A DNA stretch of 64,000 nucleotides from JASHUC01 sp035523875 (GTDB lineage Bacteria; Pseudomonadota; Gammaproteobacteria; Steroidobacterales; Steroidobacteraceae): NCBI GenBank assembly GCA_035523875.1, contig DATKPY010000002.1, forward strand, positions 186,001 to 250,000, read 5' to 3'. Both the position numbers and the translations under genes were made by a program. The notes under the pieces were generated by a model that worked only from the letters and a program-made list of their open reading frames with translations, had not been told where the DNA came from and made no database searches. Position 1 is the stretch's first letter; every line of letters starts with the position of its first letter. Shown here one piece after another: positions 7,430 to 16,984 of this stretch.

Positions 7430-9387
7430 CGTGGCGGATCATTCGCTTCGAGGAACCTGACCGAGCTCTCGAGCATCTGCAGTCGAGTGTCGCTGCGCGA
7501 GAGCCAGTGGTCCTCGTGCTTGAGCACGACGAACTCCACGCTCTTGTGCGCTCGGCGCAGCGCCTTGTACATGAGCTCGCTCTGCTCGAAGGGTACGACC
7601 GTGTCGTCGCGGCCGTGGATGAGGAGCACCGGAACGTCGACCGCCTGCGCGTGGCGGTCGGGGGAGAGCTGGGCGAGCACCGGATCGTGGCGCCCGGAAG
7701 CGCCCCAGAACCGGTCCCAGTAGCGCACGGCGCGGTGGTCGCCGGTGCCGTGGTCCTCGGCCTGCCAGTCGAGCATTCGCCGCAGATCGGAGATGCCCGC
7801 CACGGCGACCGCACAGCGATAGACACCGGGATCGAGCGTGACGCCGGCGAGCGCCGCATAGCCGCCGTAACTCGCACCGACGATGCACACTCGGCGCGCG
7901 TCGACGATTCCTGCCTTGACGAGGTAGCGGACGCCGTCGGAGAGATCGGTCTGCATCTTGCGGCCCCACTCCCCGAAGCCCGCGCTCACGAAGGCCCAGC
8001 CCAGACTCGACCCGCGGTAGTTCGGGCGCAGCACCGCGTAGCCCTGATCGGCGAGCGCTTGCGACCACCAATCGAACTCCGCCGTGTCGCGCGCAGCGGG
8101 ACCGCCGTGCGGGAGCACGATCAGCGCGAGCTCGCGCGCGGGGCGGCCACGCGGGAGCGTCAGGTATGCGGGAATGTGCAGACCGTCGGCGGCCGGGTAG
8201 GTGATGCGGCGCACTGCAAGCGGCTGCGTCACGCCGGCGTAGACATCGCCGATCGGTGTCGCCTGGTGACTTTCCATGTCGACCAGCACGTAGCGGTATC
8301 CGTCCTTCGAGCCCTCGACGCGCGCGACCACGCGCGAGAAGTCCGCCGCGCATGAAATGAACTGCACGCGCTCGCCCGGGAACGCCGCGAGGACCGACTT
8401 CCAGCGCTGCTCGAGAACCGGGTCGAAGAACACGTACTGCGTGTCATCGTCGACTCGCAGGCCGCCGACCATCTGGTATGTGAGCTGATCCTGGATCGGC
8501 TCATCGAACCTGCGGCCCTCCTCGAGCGGCGGGCCGAAGGTGTCGTCCTTCAGTGAGAGCAGTCGCCAGACCGGATCGCCCTGGTCAATCGTCTCCACGA
8601 GCGGAGAGTCGCCGTGCGGACCGAAACCGAGCAGGCGCGGGACGTCGATCGCAGCGTAGCCCGAGGCGCCACTCTCGAGCTCGCCGCCGTGCCACGTCTT
8701 GATCATCCAGCGCTGCTCGCGCTCGTCGTAGTCTTCCTCCGCGACGACGGCGCCGGAGCCATCGACGAGCCATTCGAGCGTCCCCGCGCCGCCTTCGCGC
8801 ACGACGCGCTCGCCACCGGTGTCGAGGTCATAACGCAGCAGGATCGGGATGCTCGATCGGGGCCCGCCGAGCGAGAACGGGAATTCCGGCGTGACGGAGT
8901 ACCCGGGCACGAAGAGCACCGTGTGCCCGTCGATCCGCCTCACCATCACCCGTCCCGAGATGAAGCGCATGATGTGCACAGCCCCGCTGCGCAGCGGCGT
9001 GGGGACGATGCGGATGCGCCTGTTGCGGATGTCGTAGACCTGAAGCAGCGACCACTCGCGATCGGTGCCGAGGAATCCCCACGGCAGTCCCGTCGCCGAG
9101 GTGACGATCATGAGGTCGTCGCTGTCGGCCCACGCGATGCTGCGCAGCTTCTCGTTGCCGACGCGGAGCGCACCGATCGCCCGACGCTCGCCGAGCGACT
9201 CGATGACCACCCATCGCGAGTCACCCTGCGTGCGCACGAAGGCGAGCAACGCGCCATCGGGAGAAAGGGCAACGTCCTCAATCTGCGGCAGCCGCCCATA
9301 GACGTCGAGCGGAACGGCGTGCGCGAGCGGCGCGCACGCGAGCGCCGCGAGAAGCGCGCAGGCGAAAGAACCCCGCCCGGCGCTCAC
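7426..9387 (-). CDS. S9 family peptidase, prolyl-oligopeptidase type (second copy)
   Basis: The 653-residue protein starts at a GTG that overlaps the stop of the upstream peptidase in a GTGA motif, so it is translationally coupled. A signal peptide (FACALLAALACAPLAHA) is visible, suggesting periplasmic export. An N-terminal beta-propeller (VALSPDGALLAFVR and similar blades) precedes a C-terminal alpha/beta-hydrolase domain. The catalytic Ser is in GASYGGYAAL, the Asp in LLIHGRDDTVVP, and the His in KHEDHWLSR. S9 enzymes cleave short peptides, often after proline or releasing dipeptides. It is the last gene of the ggt-S9-S9 operon. Confidence 0.9.
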   Translation of the reverse strand: MSAGRGSFACALLAALACAPLAHAVPLDVYGRLPQIEDVALSPDGALLAFVRTQGDSRWVVIESLGERRAIGALRVGNEKLRSIAWADSDDLMIVTSATGLPWGFLGTDREWSLLQVYDIRNRRIRIVPTPLRSGAVHIMRFISGRVMVRRIDGHTVLFVPGYSVTPEFPFSLGGPRSSIPILLRYDLDTGGERVVREGGAGTLEWLVDGSGAVVAEEDYDEREQRWMIKTWHGGELESGASGYAAIDVPRLLGFGPHGDSPLVETIDQGDPVWRLLSLKDDTFGPPLEEGRRFDEPIQDQLTYQMVGGLRVDDDTQYVFFDPVLEQRWKSVLAAFPGERVQFISCAADFSRVVARVEGSKDGYRYVLVDMESHQATPIGDVYAGVTQPLAVRRITYPAADGLHIPAYLTLPRGRPARELALIVLPHGGPAARDTAEFDWWSQALADQGYAVLRPNYRGSSLGWAFVSAGFGEWGRKMQTDLSDGVRYLVKAGIVDARRVCIVGASYGGYAALAGVTLDPGVYRCAVAVAGISDLRRMLDWQAEDHGTGDHRAVRYWDRFWGASGRHDPVLAQLSPDRHAQAVDVPVLLIHGRDDTVVPFEQSELMYKALRRAHKSVEFVVLKHEDHWLSRSDTRLQMLESSVRFLEANDPPR

Positions 9388-11339
9388 GGCACGGTGTGCT
9401 CGCTCGCTTGCGGGGCGAAGCCGAACACGCGGCCGTAGAAGGCGAGCTCGGCCTCGAGCGAGCGCACGATGCTCTCGGCTTTGCGAAAGCCGTGCTGCTC
9501 GCCCGCGAACTCGATGTAGACCGCGGGGACGCCCTTGCGCTCGAGCGCCGCGACGATCGCGCGCGACTGACTCGGCGGCACGATGCGGTCCTCGACACCC
9601 TGAAAGGTGATGAGCGGCGCGTGAAAGCGCTCGAGATGGCGGATGGGCGCGCGCGCGGCGTAAATCTCGCGGCCTTCCGGGAGCGGGGCCACGAGCCGAT
9701 CGAGATAGCGGCTCTCGAACTTGTGCGTCTCGCGGGCGAGCGCCTCCAGGTCGCTCACGCCGTAGTAGTTCGCGCCGGCGCGGAAGACGTCGTGGAATGC
9801 GAGCGCTGCGAGCACGGTGAACCCCCCGGCGCTGCCGCCGCGAATGGCGATACGCTGCGGATCCACGCGACCGATCGCGACCAGATGACGCGCGCCGGCC
9901 ACCACGTCCGCCACATCGACGACGCCCCAGTGGCCCTCCAGACGCTCGCGATAGCGCCGGCCGTAGCCGCTGCTGCCGCCGTAGTTCACATCGAGCACGG
10001 CGAAGCCGCGTGAGGTCCAGAACTGAGTCGGGAGACTCAACTCGGGCTTCGCGTGCGCGGTCGGACCCCCGTGCGCCTTCACGATGAGCGGTGGCTTCTC
10101 GCCTGGGAGCGGCGAGCATTCCGGGCTCGTCGGCGGATAGTAGAATGCGTGCGCCGTGAGTCCGCCCGTCGTCGGAAACTCCATCGCCTCGGCGCGCGAG
10201 ATCCACGCCGGGTCGAGCTCGAGCGTGCTCGCCGTGCGCACGATGCGGTGGCGCGCGCCCTCGAGCTCGATTGCGACCACCGCGGCCTCGGCCACGGCCG
10301 AGGATGCGATGGCAAGCGCCGTTGCCGGCGAGAGCATCTGCAGGCTCGAGAACGCGACGAATGGCAGGGCGAGCGGCTCGAGCTCGCCGCTCGCGAGGGT
10401 CACTACCCCGAGCCGATCGCTCCCGTCGATCGCGTAACGCACGACTGCGCGGCCTTGGCCGGTGAGCGCATAGCTCGATGCGCCGAGCGTCCAGAGCGGC
10501 TCGGCGATGTCCGCGTCGATCGTGACGGCTCGCTCGACCTTGCCGTCGCGCCAGCGATAGAGGTTCCACCAGTTCGAGCGATCGGAGAGGAAATAGAGGC
10601 TGCCATCCGTATCCCAGCGCGGCTCCACGACGGATTCCCCCGGCCCTCCGGCAATCGAGGTCATCTGGAGCAGCCCCGCAGAGGTGAGCCGCGCGACGTG
10701 AAGCGTCGTCCCATCCCACGGCATGTCGGGGTGGTTCCACGAGATCCATGCGAGCTGCCGCCCGTCGCGACTGACGCGCGGATACGCGACAAAATCGCTG
10801 TCGCCGAAGAGCACCACGCCCGGATCGCCGCTGCTCGCAGTCGATCGGCCGTCGCGGCCGGCCCGAGGCCGAGCGCCGAGCGCAAGCGAGACGATTGCAT
10901 TGCTGGGCTCGGCACCCGCGGTGCTCCCTTGGTGGTCCTCGCGCACACACAGCACCCGTTCGCCGGAGGGATCGAGCTCGAAGTCGGCGTACCGATAGCC
11001 CTCGGGCGTGACGGCGGTCGGCGGCTCGCCGCGCCGCTGCGCGTACAGCCGCTGATCGGCGAAATGGGTGAAGAGAATTGCCTCGGGTGCGATGAGATAA
11101 GGAGTCCCGCCGTACTCGTGCACGCGGCTGCGCACGTCGAACGTCGCGGGCGTGAGCTCGCGCACCGGGCCATCCGGTGCCGGCGTTGCGAGGACATGCC
11201 GGCCGCCTTCGCTCGGACGGCTCTCCACCCAGTACGGCGCGCCCCCGGCGACGCGCACCGAGCTCAGCGTGACGCCCGCGCGCGCGAGCGCTTCGGCGCT
11301 GATCGGGGACGGCCAGGTGCCGCAAGCCGCCCGTCTCAT
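9384..11339 (-). CDS. S9 family peptidase, prolyl-oligopeptidase/DPP type (first copy)
   Basis: The 651-residue protein has no obvious signal peptide and is probably cytoplasmic. A seven-bladed-propeller-like N-terminal part is followed by the alpha/beta-hydrolase domain, beginning about LIVKAHGGPTAHAK. The triad is visible as Ser in RGGSAGGFTVL, Asp in TFQGVEDRIVPP and His in AGEQHGFRK. It starts 12 bases after the gamma-glutamyltransferase gene and overlaps the next S9 gene by four bases. The two S9 proteins differ in export signal and in active-site context, so they probably act in different compartments on related peptides rather than being a recent duplication. Confidence 0.9.
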   Translation of the reverse strand: MRRAACGTWPSPISAEALARAGVTLSSVRVAGGAPYWVESRPSEGGRHVLATPAPDGPVRELTPATFDVRSRVHEYGGTPYLIAPEAILFTHFADQRLYAQRRGEPPTAVTPEGYRYADFELDPSGERVLCVREDHQGSTAGAEPSNAIVSLALGARPRAGRDGRSTASSGDPGVVLFGDSDFVAYPRVSRDGRQLAWISWNHPDMPWDGTTLHVARLTSAGLLQMTSIAGGPGESVVEPRWDTDGSLYFLSDRSNWWNLYRWRDGKVERAVTIDADIAEPLWTLGASSYALTGQGRAVVRYAIDGSDRLGVVTLASGELEPLALPFVAFSSLQMLSPATALAIASSAVAEAAVVAIELEGARHRIVRTASTLELDPAWISRAEAMEFPTTGGLTAHAFYYPPTSPECSPLPGEKPPLIVKAHGGPTAHAKPELSLPTQFWTSRGFAVLDVNYGGSSGYGRRYRERLEGHWGVVDVADVVAGARHLVAIGRVDPQRIAIRGGSAGGFTVLAALAFHDVFRAGANYYGVSDLEALARETHKFESRYLDRLVAPLPEGREIYAARAPIRHLERFHAPLITFQGVEDRIVPPSQSRAIVAALERKGVPAVYIEFAGEQHGFRKAESIVRSLEAELAFYGRVFGFAPQASEHTVP

Positions 11340-11351
11340 GGCGCCCTGCCC

Positions 11352-13109
11352 TCAGTATCCGATTGCCGCGCCCATCTCGTTGCGGAAGTCGCTCGCCCCG
11401 AGACGCTCTCCACTTCGTGGGTCGACCTCGATGCACTCGCCGTCGCCGCCTTCGCGGAAGAGAATCTTGTAGCCCCGCTCACCGAGCAGGCGCACGGTGT
11501 CGGGCGAGAAGCGGTTGACCTCCATGAAGATCCGGTCCGGCATCCACTGCTCGTGGAAACGCGGCGCATCGACGGCCTCCTGAATATCGAGACCGAAATC
11601 CTCCGCGCCGATCAGGATATTGGCAACCGTGGTGATGATGGTGGGCCCGCCGGGCGAGCCGAGAACCAGCCAGAGCTTGCCGCGCTTGAGCACGATCGTC
11701 GGCGTCATGGAGGAGAGTGGTCGCTTGTAGGGCGCGATGGCGTTGGCCGAGCCCTGGATCAAGCCGAACATGTTCGGAGCGCCCACCTTCGTTGCGAAGT
11801 CGTCCATCTCGTTGTTCATGAGAAACCCGAGCGGACCCACGGTGACCTTGGAGCCGAAGTAGCCGTTCAAGGTCGTGGTGACCGCGACCGCGTTGCCCTC
11901 GGCGTCCACGACCGAGTAGTGCGTGGTCTGCATCCGCTCGTTCGCTTCGGGGGCGAGCGGGTGCTTGGCCGCATAGCGCAACAGATCGGGAAACGTCGCC
12001 GGGCGCTCGAGCGAGCCGTTCGCGGTGGCCTCGAGCGGTTGAATCGAGCTGCGCCACGCCGCCGCGTAACGCTTATCCGTGAGCTCGAGCATCGGGGCGC
12101 CCTTGAAGTCCGGATCGCCCAAGAACTCCGCGCGATCATAGAAGGCGCGCCGGTAGGCTTCCGCGATGAGATGGATCGACTGCGCGGAGTCGAGACCCGC
12201 CTGCGCGAGATTGAAACCCTCGAGAATGTTGAGCGACTCGATGAGCGTGATGCCGCCCGAGGAGGGCGGCGGGGCGCTCAGGATCTCGAGGTCCCGGTAC
12301 GTGCCACGCACCGGGACCCGGTCTTTCACCTCGTAGCGCGCGAGGTCGCTCGCCGTGATGAGCCCGCCGCCGCGCTGCATGAATGCCGCAATCTCGCGCG
12401 CCATCTGCCCGCTGTAGAAGTCATCGGGATTCGCGGCGATCCGCTCCAGCGTGCGCGCCAGCTCCGGCTGTTTGAAGATGTCACCCTGGTGCCAGCCCTT
12501 GCCATCATTCTGAAAGATCCGCCGAGAGTCGGGAAACTGCGCGAGAGTGGCATCATTCGACATCAACCGCGCGTCCTCCCAGCCGATCGCGTAGCCATTG
12601 CGCGCGAGACGAATCGCGGGCTGCATCACACGCGCGATCCCGAGCTTGCCGAAATGCTGCTCCGCATAGGCCAAGCCCTTCACGGAGCCCGGCACGCCGG
12701 AGGCGAGATAGCCGATGCGGCTCAAGTGAGCGATGAGCTGGCCGCGGGCGTCCTGATACATATTCGCCCGCGCTTCTCCCGGCGCCTCCTCGCGGAAGTC
12801 GATGAAGTGCGTCGAGCCATCGTGCATGCGGATGAGCATGAATCCGCCCCCGCCGATGTTGCCGGCTTTCGGATCCACCACCGCGAGCGCGAAGCCGGTC
12901 GCGACGGCTGCATCGACCGCGTTGCCGCCTGCCTGCATGATCTCGACACCGGCCTGCGAGGCGAGCGTGTGCACGCTCGCGACCATGCCGTGGCGCGCGT
13001 GCACTGGATGCAGGCCGCCGCCCGCGTATGCCGCGGGCAAAGCTAGCAATGCGAAGAGAGCGAGGAGGCCGGCGGAGGCGAAGCGAGCGGCGCGCACGTG
13101 CATCTTCAC
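11352..13109 (-). CDS. ggt: Gamma-glutamyltransferase (glutathione hydrolase)
   Basis: The 585-residue exported proenzyme has a signal peptide at about 1-29 (LLALFALLALPAAYA). It cleaves gamma-glutamyl bonds of glutathione and related peptides in the periplasm. Maturation is by autocatalytic cleavage before the nucleophilic Thr of TTHYSVVD (Thr395), which becomes the N-terminus of the small subunit. Other family marks are AGGNAVDAAVATGFAL, GNIGGGGFML, SAPPPSSGGI, and PGGPTIITTV. Length and motif positions agree with the E. coli enzyme. It leads the ggt-S9-S9 operon, where the peptidases could process the released peptides. A -10-like TATACT lies about 30 bases upstream. Confidence 0.95.
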   Translation of the reverse strand: MKMHVRAARFASAGLLALFALLALPAAYAGGGLHPVHARHGMVASVHTLASQAGVEIMQAGGNAVDAAVATGFALAVVDPKAGNIGGGGFMLIRMHDGSTHFIDFREEAPGEARANMYQDARGQLIAHLSRIGYLASGVPGSVKGLAYAEQHFGKLGIARVMQPAIRLARNGYAIGWEDARLMSNDATLAQFPDSRRIFQNDGKGWHQGDIFKQPELARTLERIAANPDDFYSGQMAREIAAFMQRGGGLITASDLARYEVKDRVPVRGTYRDLEILSAPPPSSGGITLIESLNILEGFNLAQAGLDSAQSIHLIAEAYRRAFYDRAEFLGDPDFKGAPMLELTDKRYAAAWRSSIQPLEATANGSLERPATFPDLLRYAAKHPLAPEANERMQTTHYSVVDAEGNAVAVTTTLNGYFGSKVTVGPLGFLMNNEMDDFATKVGAPNMFGLIQGSANAIAPYKRPLSSMTPTIVLKRGKLWLVLGSPGGPTIITTVANILIGAEDFGLDIQEAVDAPRFHEQWMPDRIFMEVNRFSPDTVRLLGERGYKILFREGGDGECIEVDPRSGERLGASDFRNEMGAAIGY

Positions 13110-13139
13110 GAGGGGACCTCGATGATCATTTGACGTGAC

Positions 13140-13145
13140 AGTATA
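13140..13145 (-). promoter_or_regulatory. Putative -10 element of the ggt operon
   Basis: TATACT is read on the - strand, 30 bases upstream of the ggt ATG. I found no recognisable -35 hexamer at 16-18 bases spacing, so the assignment is tentative. Confidence 0.35.
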
Positions 13146-13187
13146 GCGGTGCCGGTGCTGGGCGCAGGACCGAGGCGCCCCGAGAGC

Positions 13188-13670
13188 TCAGCGACGCAGG
13201 GCTTGCCGCCGCGCGAGACTCGCCTGCGGCCAGTAGCGCGCGCGGTCGTAGTATTCCGCCACGGCCGGCGTACCCTCCGGCAGCACAACCCACGGCTGCT
13301 TCGATGCGGTGAAGATGTGAATGTCGGGCGGTAGACGATCCGGCTCATCGAGCGTGCCGACACGCACGAACGCAATGGCCTCGCCAGCGCCGGAATAGTG
13401 GCTCCAGAGCGCGATCTGGCACTGAGGACAGCGCGCGATCCGCTGCCCCTTGCCACTTTCCGACGGGGTCGCGATGATGATGGGCGCGCCGTGCGTGAGC
13501 TCAAGCCGCTCGGTCTCGATCATGGCATTGAGCGCGAACGAGGCACCCGTCTCGCGCTGGCACCAGCGGCAATGGCAGCAATGAACGAAAAGCGGCGCGC
13601 TCGTCAGAGAATAGCGCACCGAGCGGCACGTGCAGCCACCCTCGAGCGATTCACGGTCTTCAGCGCTCAT
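13188..13670 (-). CDS. GFA (glutathione-dependent formaldehyde-activating-like) zinc protein
   Basis: The protein has 160 residues from the ATG at 13670, with a GGAGA site upstream; a TTG six bases earlier is possible. The Cys pattern of the GFA/CENP-V family is complete: C13-T-C15, C32-H-C34-x2-C37 and C81-x2-C84, which bind zinc. Most members have no proven substrate, and only some act on S-hydroxymethylglutathione. It is divergent from the TPR glycosyltransferase, with a 29-base gap. The specific function is unknown. Confidence 0.85.
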   Translation of the reverse strand: MSAEDRESLEGGCTCRSVRYSLTSAPLFVHCCHCRWCQRETGASFALNAMIETERLELTHGAPIIIATPSESGKGQRIARCPQCQIALWSHYSGAGEAIAFVRVGTLDEPDRLPPDIHIFTASKQPWVVLPEGTPAVAEYYDRARYWPQASLARRQALRR

Positions 13671-13699
13671 CGGCAATCTCCGGCGGTAATCAGAAGTTC

Positions 13700-15304
13700 A
13701 TGAAGGGCATGCTAGCATTTCAGCGAGCCGTGTCTGTTCCTGCAAGAATTCTACCCACGGCGGTGCGGCTCACTCCACCCGAAGCACGATCCTCGCCCCT
13801 GCGCATGTCGAACGGTCACAATGCGGCTGGTGCGCACGCGGTGCTCACGCGCATCGAGCTCGCGAGACAGCGCATGCATGCCGGTCGGTATTCCGAGGCG
13901 ATCGGCTTCTGTGACGAGGTGCTCGCGCATGACGGCCTGTGTGTCGATGCGTTACGGATTGGCGGCGTTGCACGGCTCATGCTCAAACAGTTCGGGGAGG
14001 CTGCCTCGATGCTGCAGCGTGCGGCGAAGCAGCGACCCGACGACCCCGCGCTACTCAACAATCTCGGCATGGCGCTCGAGTGCAGCGGTGCGGCAGCGGA
14101 AGCCGTGAACGTGCTGCGGGACGCTGCGGTGCGTCACCCGGCCCGTCGCGACATCTTGCTCAACCTGGCCACGGCGCTGCAGCGCAATTACGAGTTCGCG
14201 GAGGCGGCAGAAATCTGCGAGAGGCTCGTGAGCCGCAACGGCCGTGATGCCGAGGCACTCTGCAATCTTGCTTCAATACAAACCGAGGCGGGCCGGGGAG
14301 ACCTCGCGATCGCCTGTTACGAGCGCGCCCTGGCTCTCGAGCCGCACCTGCGCAAGGCGCGGGAAAATCTCGCCTACGCGTTGCTGCGCACGGGCGACTT
14401 TGAACGTGGCTGGCCCGCGTACGAGAGCCGGCGCTTCGACGATCGCTCCGGGATCTCGGCGCAGCGACCGCGCTGGAACGGAGAATCCGCGATTTCCCTC
14501 ACGCTCATTGCCGACCAGGGCTTCGGTGATGCAATCCAGTTCGTGCGCTACGGTGCGCTTCTGCGGGCGGCCAACTTCTCTGCTTCATTGCAATGCGCTC
14601 CGCGAATGGTGCGTCTCTTGAGCTCCTGCGAGCATTTCCGCGCAGTCGCGCCGTTCGGCTCGGAAGCGATCAGCGCCGAGACGCGTTGGCTTCCACTGTT
14701 AAGCTTGCCGCTCGCATTGCGGACGCGGCTCGAAACGATCCCGGCGCGAGTGCCTTATCTGCGGGCCGACTCTGCGCATGTCGCGGCCTGGCGCGAGCGA
14801 CTGCAGGGAGATTCCTCGTTCCGGGTCGGCATCGCTTGGCAGGGAAATCCTGGTGCCGAGGTCATGGGATTGCGGGACCGCTCGATCCCGCTTGCGCAAT
14901 TTGCTCCGCTCGCGGAGATTCCCGGCGTTCGGCTCTACTGCCTCCAGAAATCGCCCGGCTTGGAGCAGCTGCGCGATGTCCATTTCGCGTCTCGGATTTG
15001 CGTCGCGAGCCCGGAGCTCGACAGCGGCGAGGACGCGTTCCTCGACACGGCGGCCCTGATGACGCTGCTCGATCTCGTCATTACCCCGGACACCTCCATC
15101 GCGCACCTTGCCGGTGCGCTCGGTCGTCCGACTTGGGTTGCACTCAAATCGGTCCCCGACTGGCGCTGGCTCCTGCACCGGAGCGACAGCCCCTGGTATC
15201 CGACCATGCGATTGTTCCGCCAGCCAGCCGCTCGGGAATGGACGCCCGTGTTCGCAGCGATGGCGCGCACGTTGCAGGAACTGCTCGCCACTCGGGCGCG
15301 CTGA
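13700..15304 (+). CDS. TPR-containing glycosyltransferase-family protein
   Basis: The protein has 534 residues from the ATG at 13700; an ATG at 13805 (MSNGHN) would shorten it by 35 and neither has a convincing ribosome site. The N-terminal half has about five tetratricopeptide repeats (for example RYSEAIGFCDEVLAHDG). The C-terminal half has the marks of TPR-linked glycosyltransferases related to the OGT/GT9 fold: DQGFGDAIQFVRYGALL, FRVGIAWQGNPGA, DLVITPDTSIAHLAGALGRP and WRWLLHRSDSPWYPT. No signal peptide is evident. Acceptor and sugar are unknown, and members often modify surface structures. It is monocistronic, followed by a 126-base promoter region. Confidence 0.8.
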   Translation: MKGMLAFQRAVSVPARILPTAVRLTPPEARSSPLRMSNGHNAAGAHAVLTRIELARQRMHAGRYSEAIGFCDEVLAHDGLCVDALRIGGVARLMLKQFGEAASMLQRAAKQRPDDPALLNNLGMALECSGAAAEAVNVLRDAAVRHPARRDILLNLATALQRNYEFAEAAEICERLVSRNGRDAEALCNLASIQTEAGRGDLAIACYERALALEPHLRKARENLAYALLRTGDFERGWPAYESRRFDDRSGISAQRPRWNGESAISLTLIADQGFGDAIQFVRYGALLRAANFSASLQCAPRMVRLLSSCEHFRAVAPFGSEAISAETRWLPLLSLPLALRTRLETIPARVPYLRADSAHVAAWRERLQGDSSFRVGIAWQGNPGAEVMGLRDRSIPLAQFAPLAEIPGVRLYCLQKSPGLEQLRDVHFASRICVASPELDSGEDAFLDTAALMTLLDLVITPDTSIAHLAGALGRPTWVALKSVPDWRWLLHRSDSPWYPTMRLFRQPAAREWTPVFAAMARTLQELLATRAR

Positions 15305-15327
15305 CGCCTTGCCGCGCGCAGATTCCC

Positions 15328-15356
15328 TTGGCGCCGCCCGAGCCGCGGTCTACACT
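15328..15356 (+). promoter_or_regulatory. Putative sigma-70 promoter of the Deg-type protease
   Basis: TTGGCG (15328-15333) and TACACT (15351-15356) are separated by 17 bases. Each hexamer matches the consensus at four of six positions. The expected start near 15363 gives a leader of about 70 bases, with GGAGGT (15414-15419) before the ATG at 15431. Confidence 0.45.
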
Positions 15357-15430
15357 CGCGCGAACAGACGGACGCACACGCCCGCACCCCCGCGCCTTTC
15401 TGCGCGAAAACCCGGAGGTCATCGATCCTC

Positions 15431-16984
15431 ATGATCCGCACGATGCTGCGCGCAGCGCTCTTTGCACTCGTCATGGCCGCCGGTTGGGCATCCCCGGCGT
15501 TTGCCGCCGACGCACCCTCGCCGCCCGCCGCATCGACGGCTCCGGTCCCCGAGAGCATCGAGAGCTCCGTGGTGAAGATCTTCGCGACGATGCGTTATCC
15601 GTCGCCGTTCAAGCCGTGGACCAAGCAGGAGCCCACCGCGGTGACCGCATCGGGCGTGGTCATCGAAGGCAACCGGATTCTCACGAACGCCCACGCCGTG
15701 GTCTATGCAAGCGACATCCAGGTGCAGGCGAGCGGCGAGGGCGACAAGGTTTCCGCGAGCGTCGCGGCGATGGCTCCGGGTATCGATCTCGCGGTGCTGA
15801 AGCTCGATGATTCCTCGTTCTTCCGCAGGCATCCCGCGATCGCGCGATCGAGTGCGCTCCCGCAGATCAAGGACCCGGTGCTCGCGTACGGCTTTCCGGT
15901 CGGCGGCAACTCGCTCTCCATCACCAAGGGCATCGTCTCGCGCATCGAATTCGTGCCCTACAGTAGCGACACCTCGGGGCTCAGAATTCAGATCGATGCG
16001 GCGATCAACCCCGGCAACAGCGGCGGCCCCGCGATCGTCGGGGATCGGATGATCGGGCTTGCATTCAGCCGGCTCGGCGGCAGCGCGCAGAACATCGGCT
16101 ACATCATTCCGAACGAGGAGATCGAGCTTTTCCTGAGCGCTATCGCCGACGGCCGCTACGACGGCAAGCCCGCGATGTACGACGAGCTGCAGACGCTCGA
16201 GAACACGACGCTGCGCAGCTTTCTCAGGATCGACCGTTCGGTCACGGGCGTCGTCGTGCACCGGCCGTACCGTACGGATGCTGCCTATCCGCTCAAGGAA
16301 TGGGACGTGATCACGCATATCGGAACGACACCGATCGACGATGAGGGCATGATCACGCTCGGCACGGACGTGCGCCTGAGCTTCCGCTATCTCATCCAGA
16401 AGGTAGCCCACGACGGACGGGTGCCCTTGACGATCGTGCGCGCCGGAAAGACTCTGGAGGTCGAGCTGCCGGTCTCCTCGTCGCGGCCGCTGCTCATTCC
16501 GGAGCTGACGGGCGACTACCCGCCTTACTTCATCTACGGTCCGCTCGTCTTCTCCCGGGTGACCTCGGCGTTCCTCGCCGGTTTCAGCCAGAATGCCGCC
16601 GTGCTGAACGCGTTCTCCGTCCTCAAGAGCCCGATCGTCACCGAGCGCGCCGATCCGCCGCGGCCCGAGCGGCAGGAGCTGGTCGTGATCTCCTCGCCAT
16701 TCTTTCCCAACAAGCTCGCCGAAGGCTATGGAAACCACGCCGGCTGGGTCGTCTACTCCGTGAACGGCACGCCTGTCCGCAGCCTCGCTCATCTGGTCGC
16801 GCTGCTGCGTGACATGAAAGACGAGTTCGTGGTGTTCGAGCTCGACGGGCGCGGCGGCGAAGCACTCGTCTTCCCGCGCAACGAGACGCTCGCAGCCACG
16901 GACGAGATTCTCACGGACAACGGTGTGCGGGCGCAGGGCTCGCCCGACATGATGGCGGTGTGGCAAGGAAAATCGATGCCGTAG
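15431..16984 (+). CDS. Periplasmic trypsin-like serine protease with PDZ-type C-terminus (Deg/HtrA, S1C)
   Basis: The 517-residue protein has a signal peptide (1-26, SPAFAA). The protease triad is visible: His88 in TNAHAVV, Asp119 in GIDLAVLKL, and Ser197 in NPGNSGGPAI. After the protease domain (to about 235) come two PDZ-like stretches, about RSFLRIDRSVTGVVVHRPYRTDAAYPLKEWDVI-type and a C-terminal region with the GWVVYSVNGTPVRSL turn. Overall it is closer to the Deg protease/chaperone arrangement than to DegP. It should degrade or sense misfolded periplasmic proteins. Its last 25 bases overlap the start of the MFS transporter gene, so the two are likely co-expressed. Confidence 0.88.
   Translation: MIRTMLRAALFALVMAAGWASPAFAADAPSPPAASTAPVPESIESSVVKIFATMRYPSPFKPWTKQEPTAVTASGVVIEGNRILTNAHAVVYASDIQVQASGEGDKVSASVAAMAPGIDLAVLKLDDSSFFRRHPAIARSSALPQIKDPVLAYGFPVGGNSLSITKGIVSRIEFVPYSSDTSGLRIQIDAAINPGNSGGPAIVGDRMIGLAFSRLGGSAQNIGYIIPNEEIELFLSAIADGRYDGKPAMYDELQTLENTTLRSFLRIDRSVTGVVVHRPYRTDAAYPLKEWDVITHIGTTPIDDEGMITLGTDVRLSFRYLIQKVAHDGRVPLTIVRAGKTLEVELPVSSSRPLLIPELTGDYPPYFIYGPLVFSRVTSAFLAGFSQNAAVLNAFSVLKSPIVTERADPPRPERQELVVISSPFFPNKLAEGYGNHAGWVVYSVNGTPVRSLAHLVALLRDMKDEFVVFELDGRGGEALVFPRNETLAATDEILTDNGVRAQGSPDMMAVWQGKSMP

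Noticed and set aside
7426..11436. A single 1336-codon frame that would look like a giant peptidase fusion.
   Set aside because: Upstream of 9387 this frame reads out of phase through the first S9 gene. The real second gene starts at the GTG overlapping the first gene's stop and has its own signal peptide.
10053..13046. Open frame of 997 codons on the + strand opposite ggt and the first S9 peptidase.
   Set aside because: Same reasoning: shadow coding of two genes with complete catalytic motifs on the other strand.
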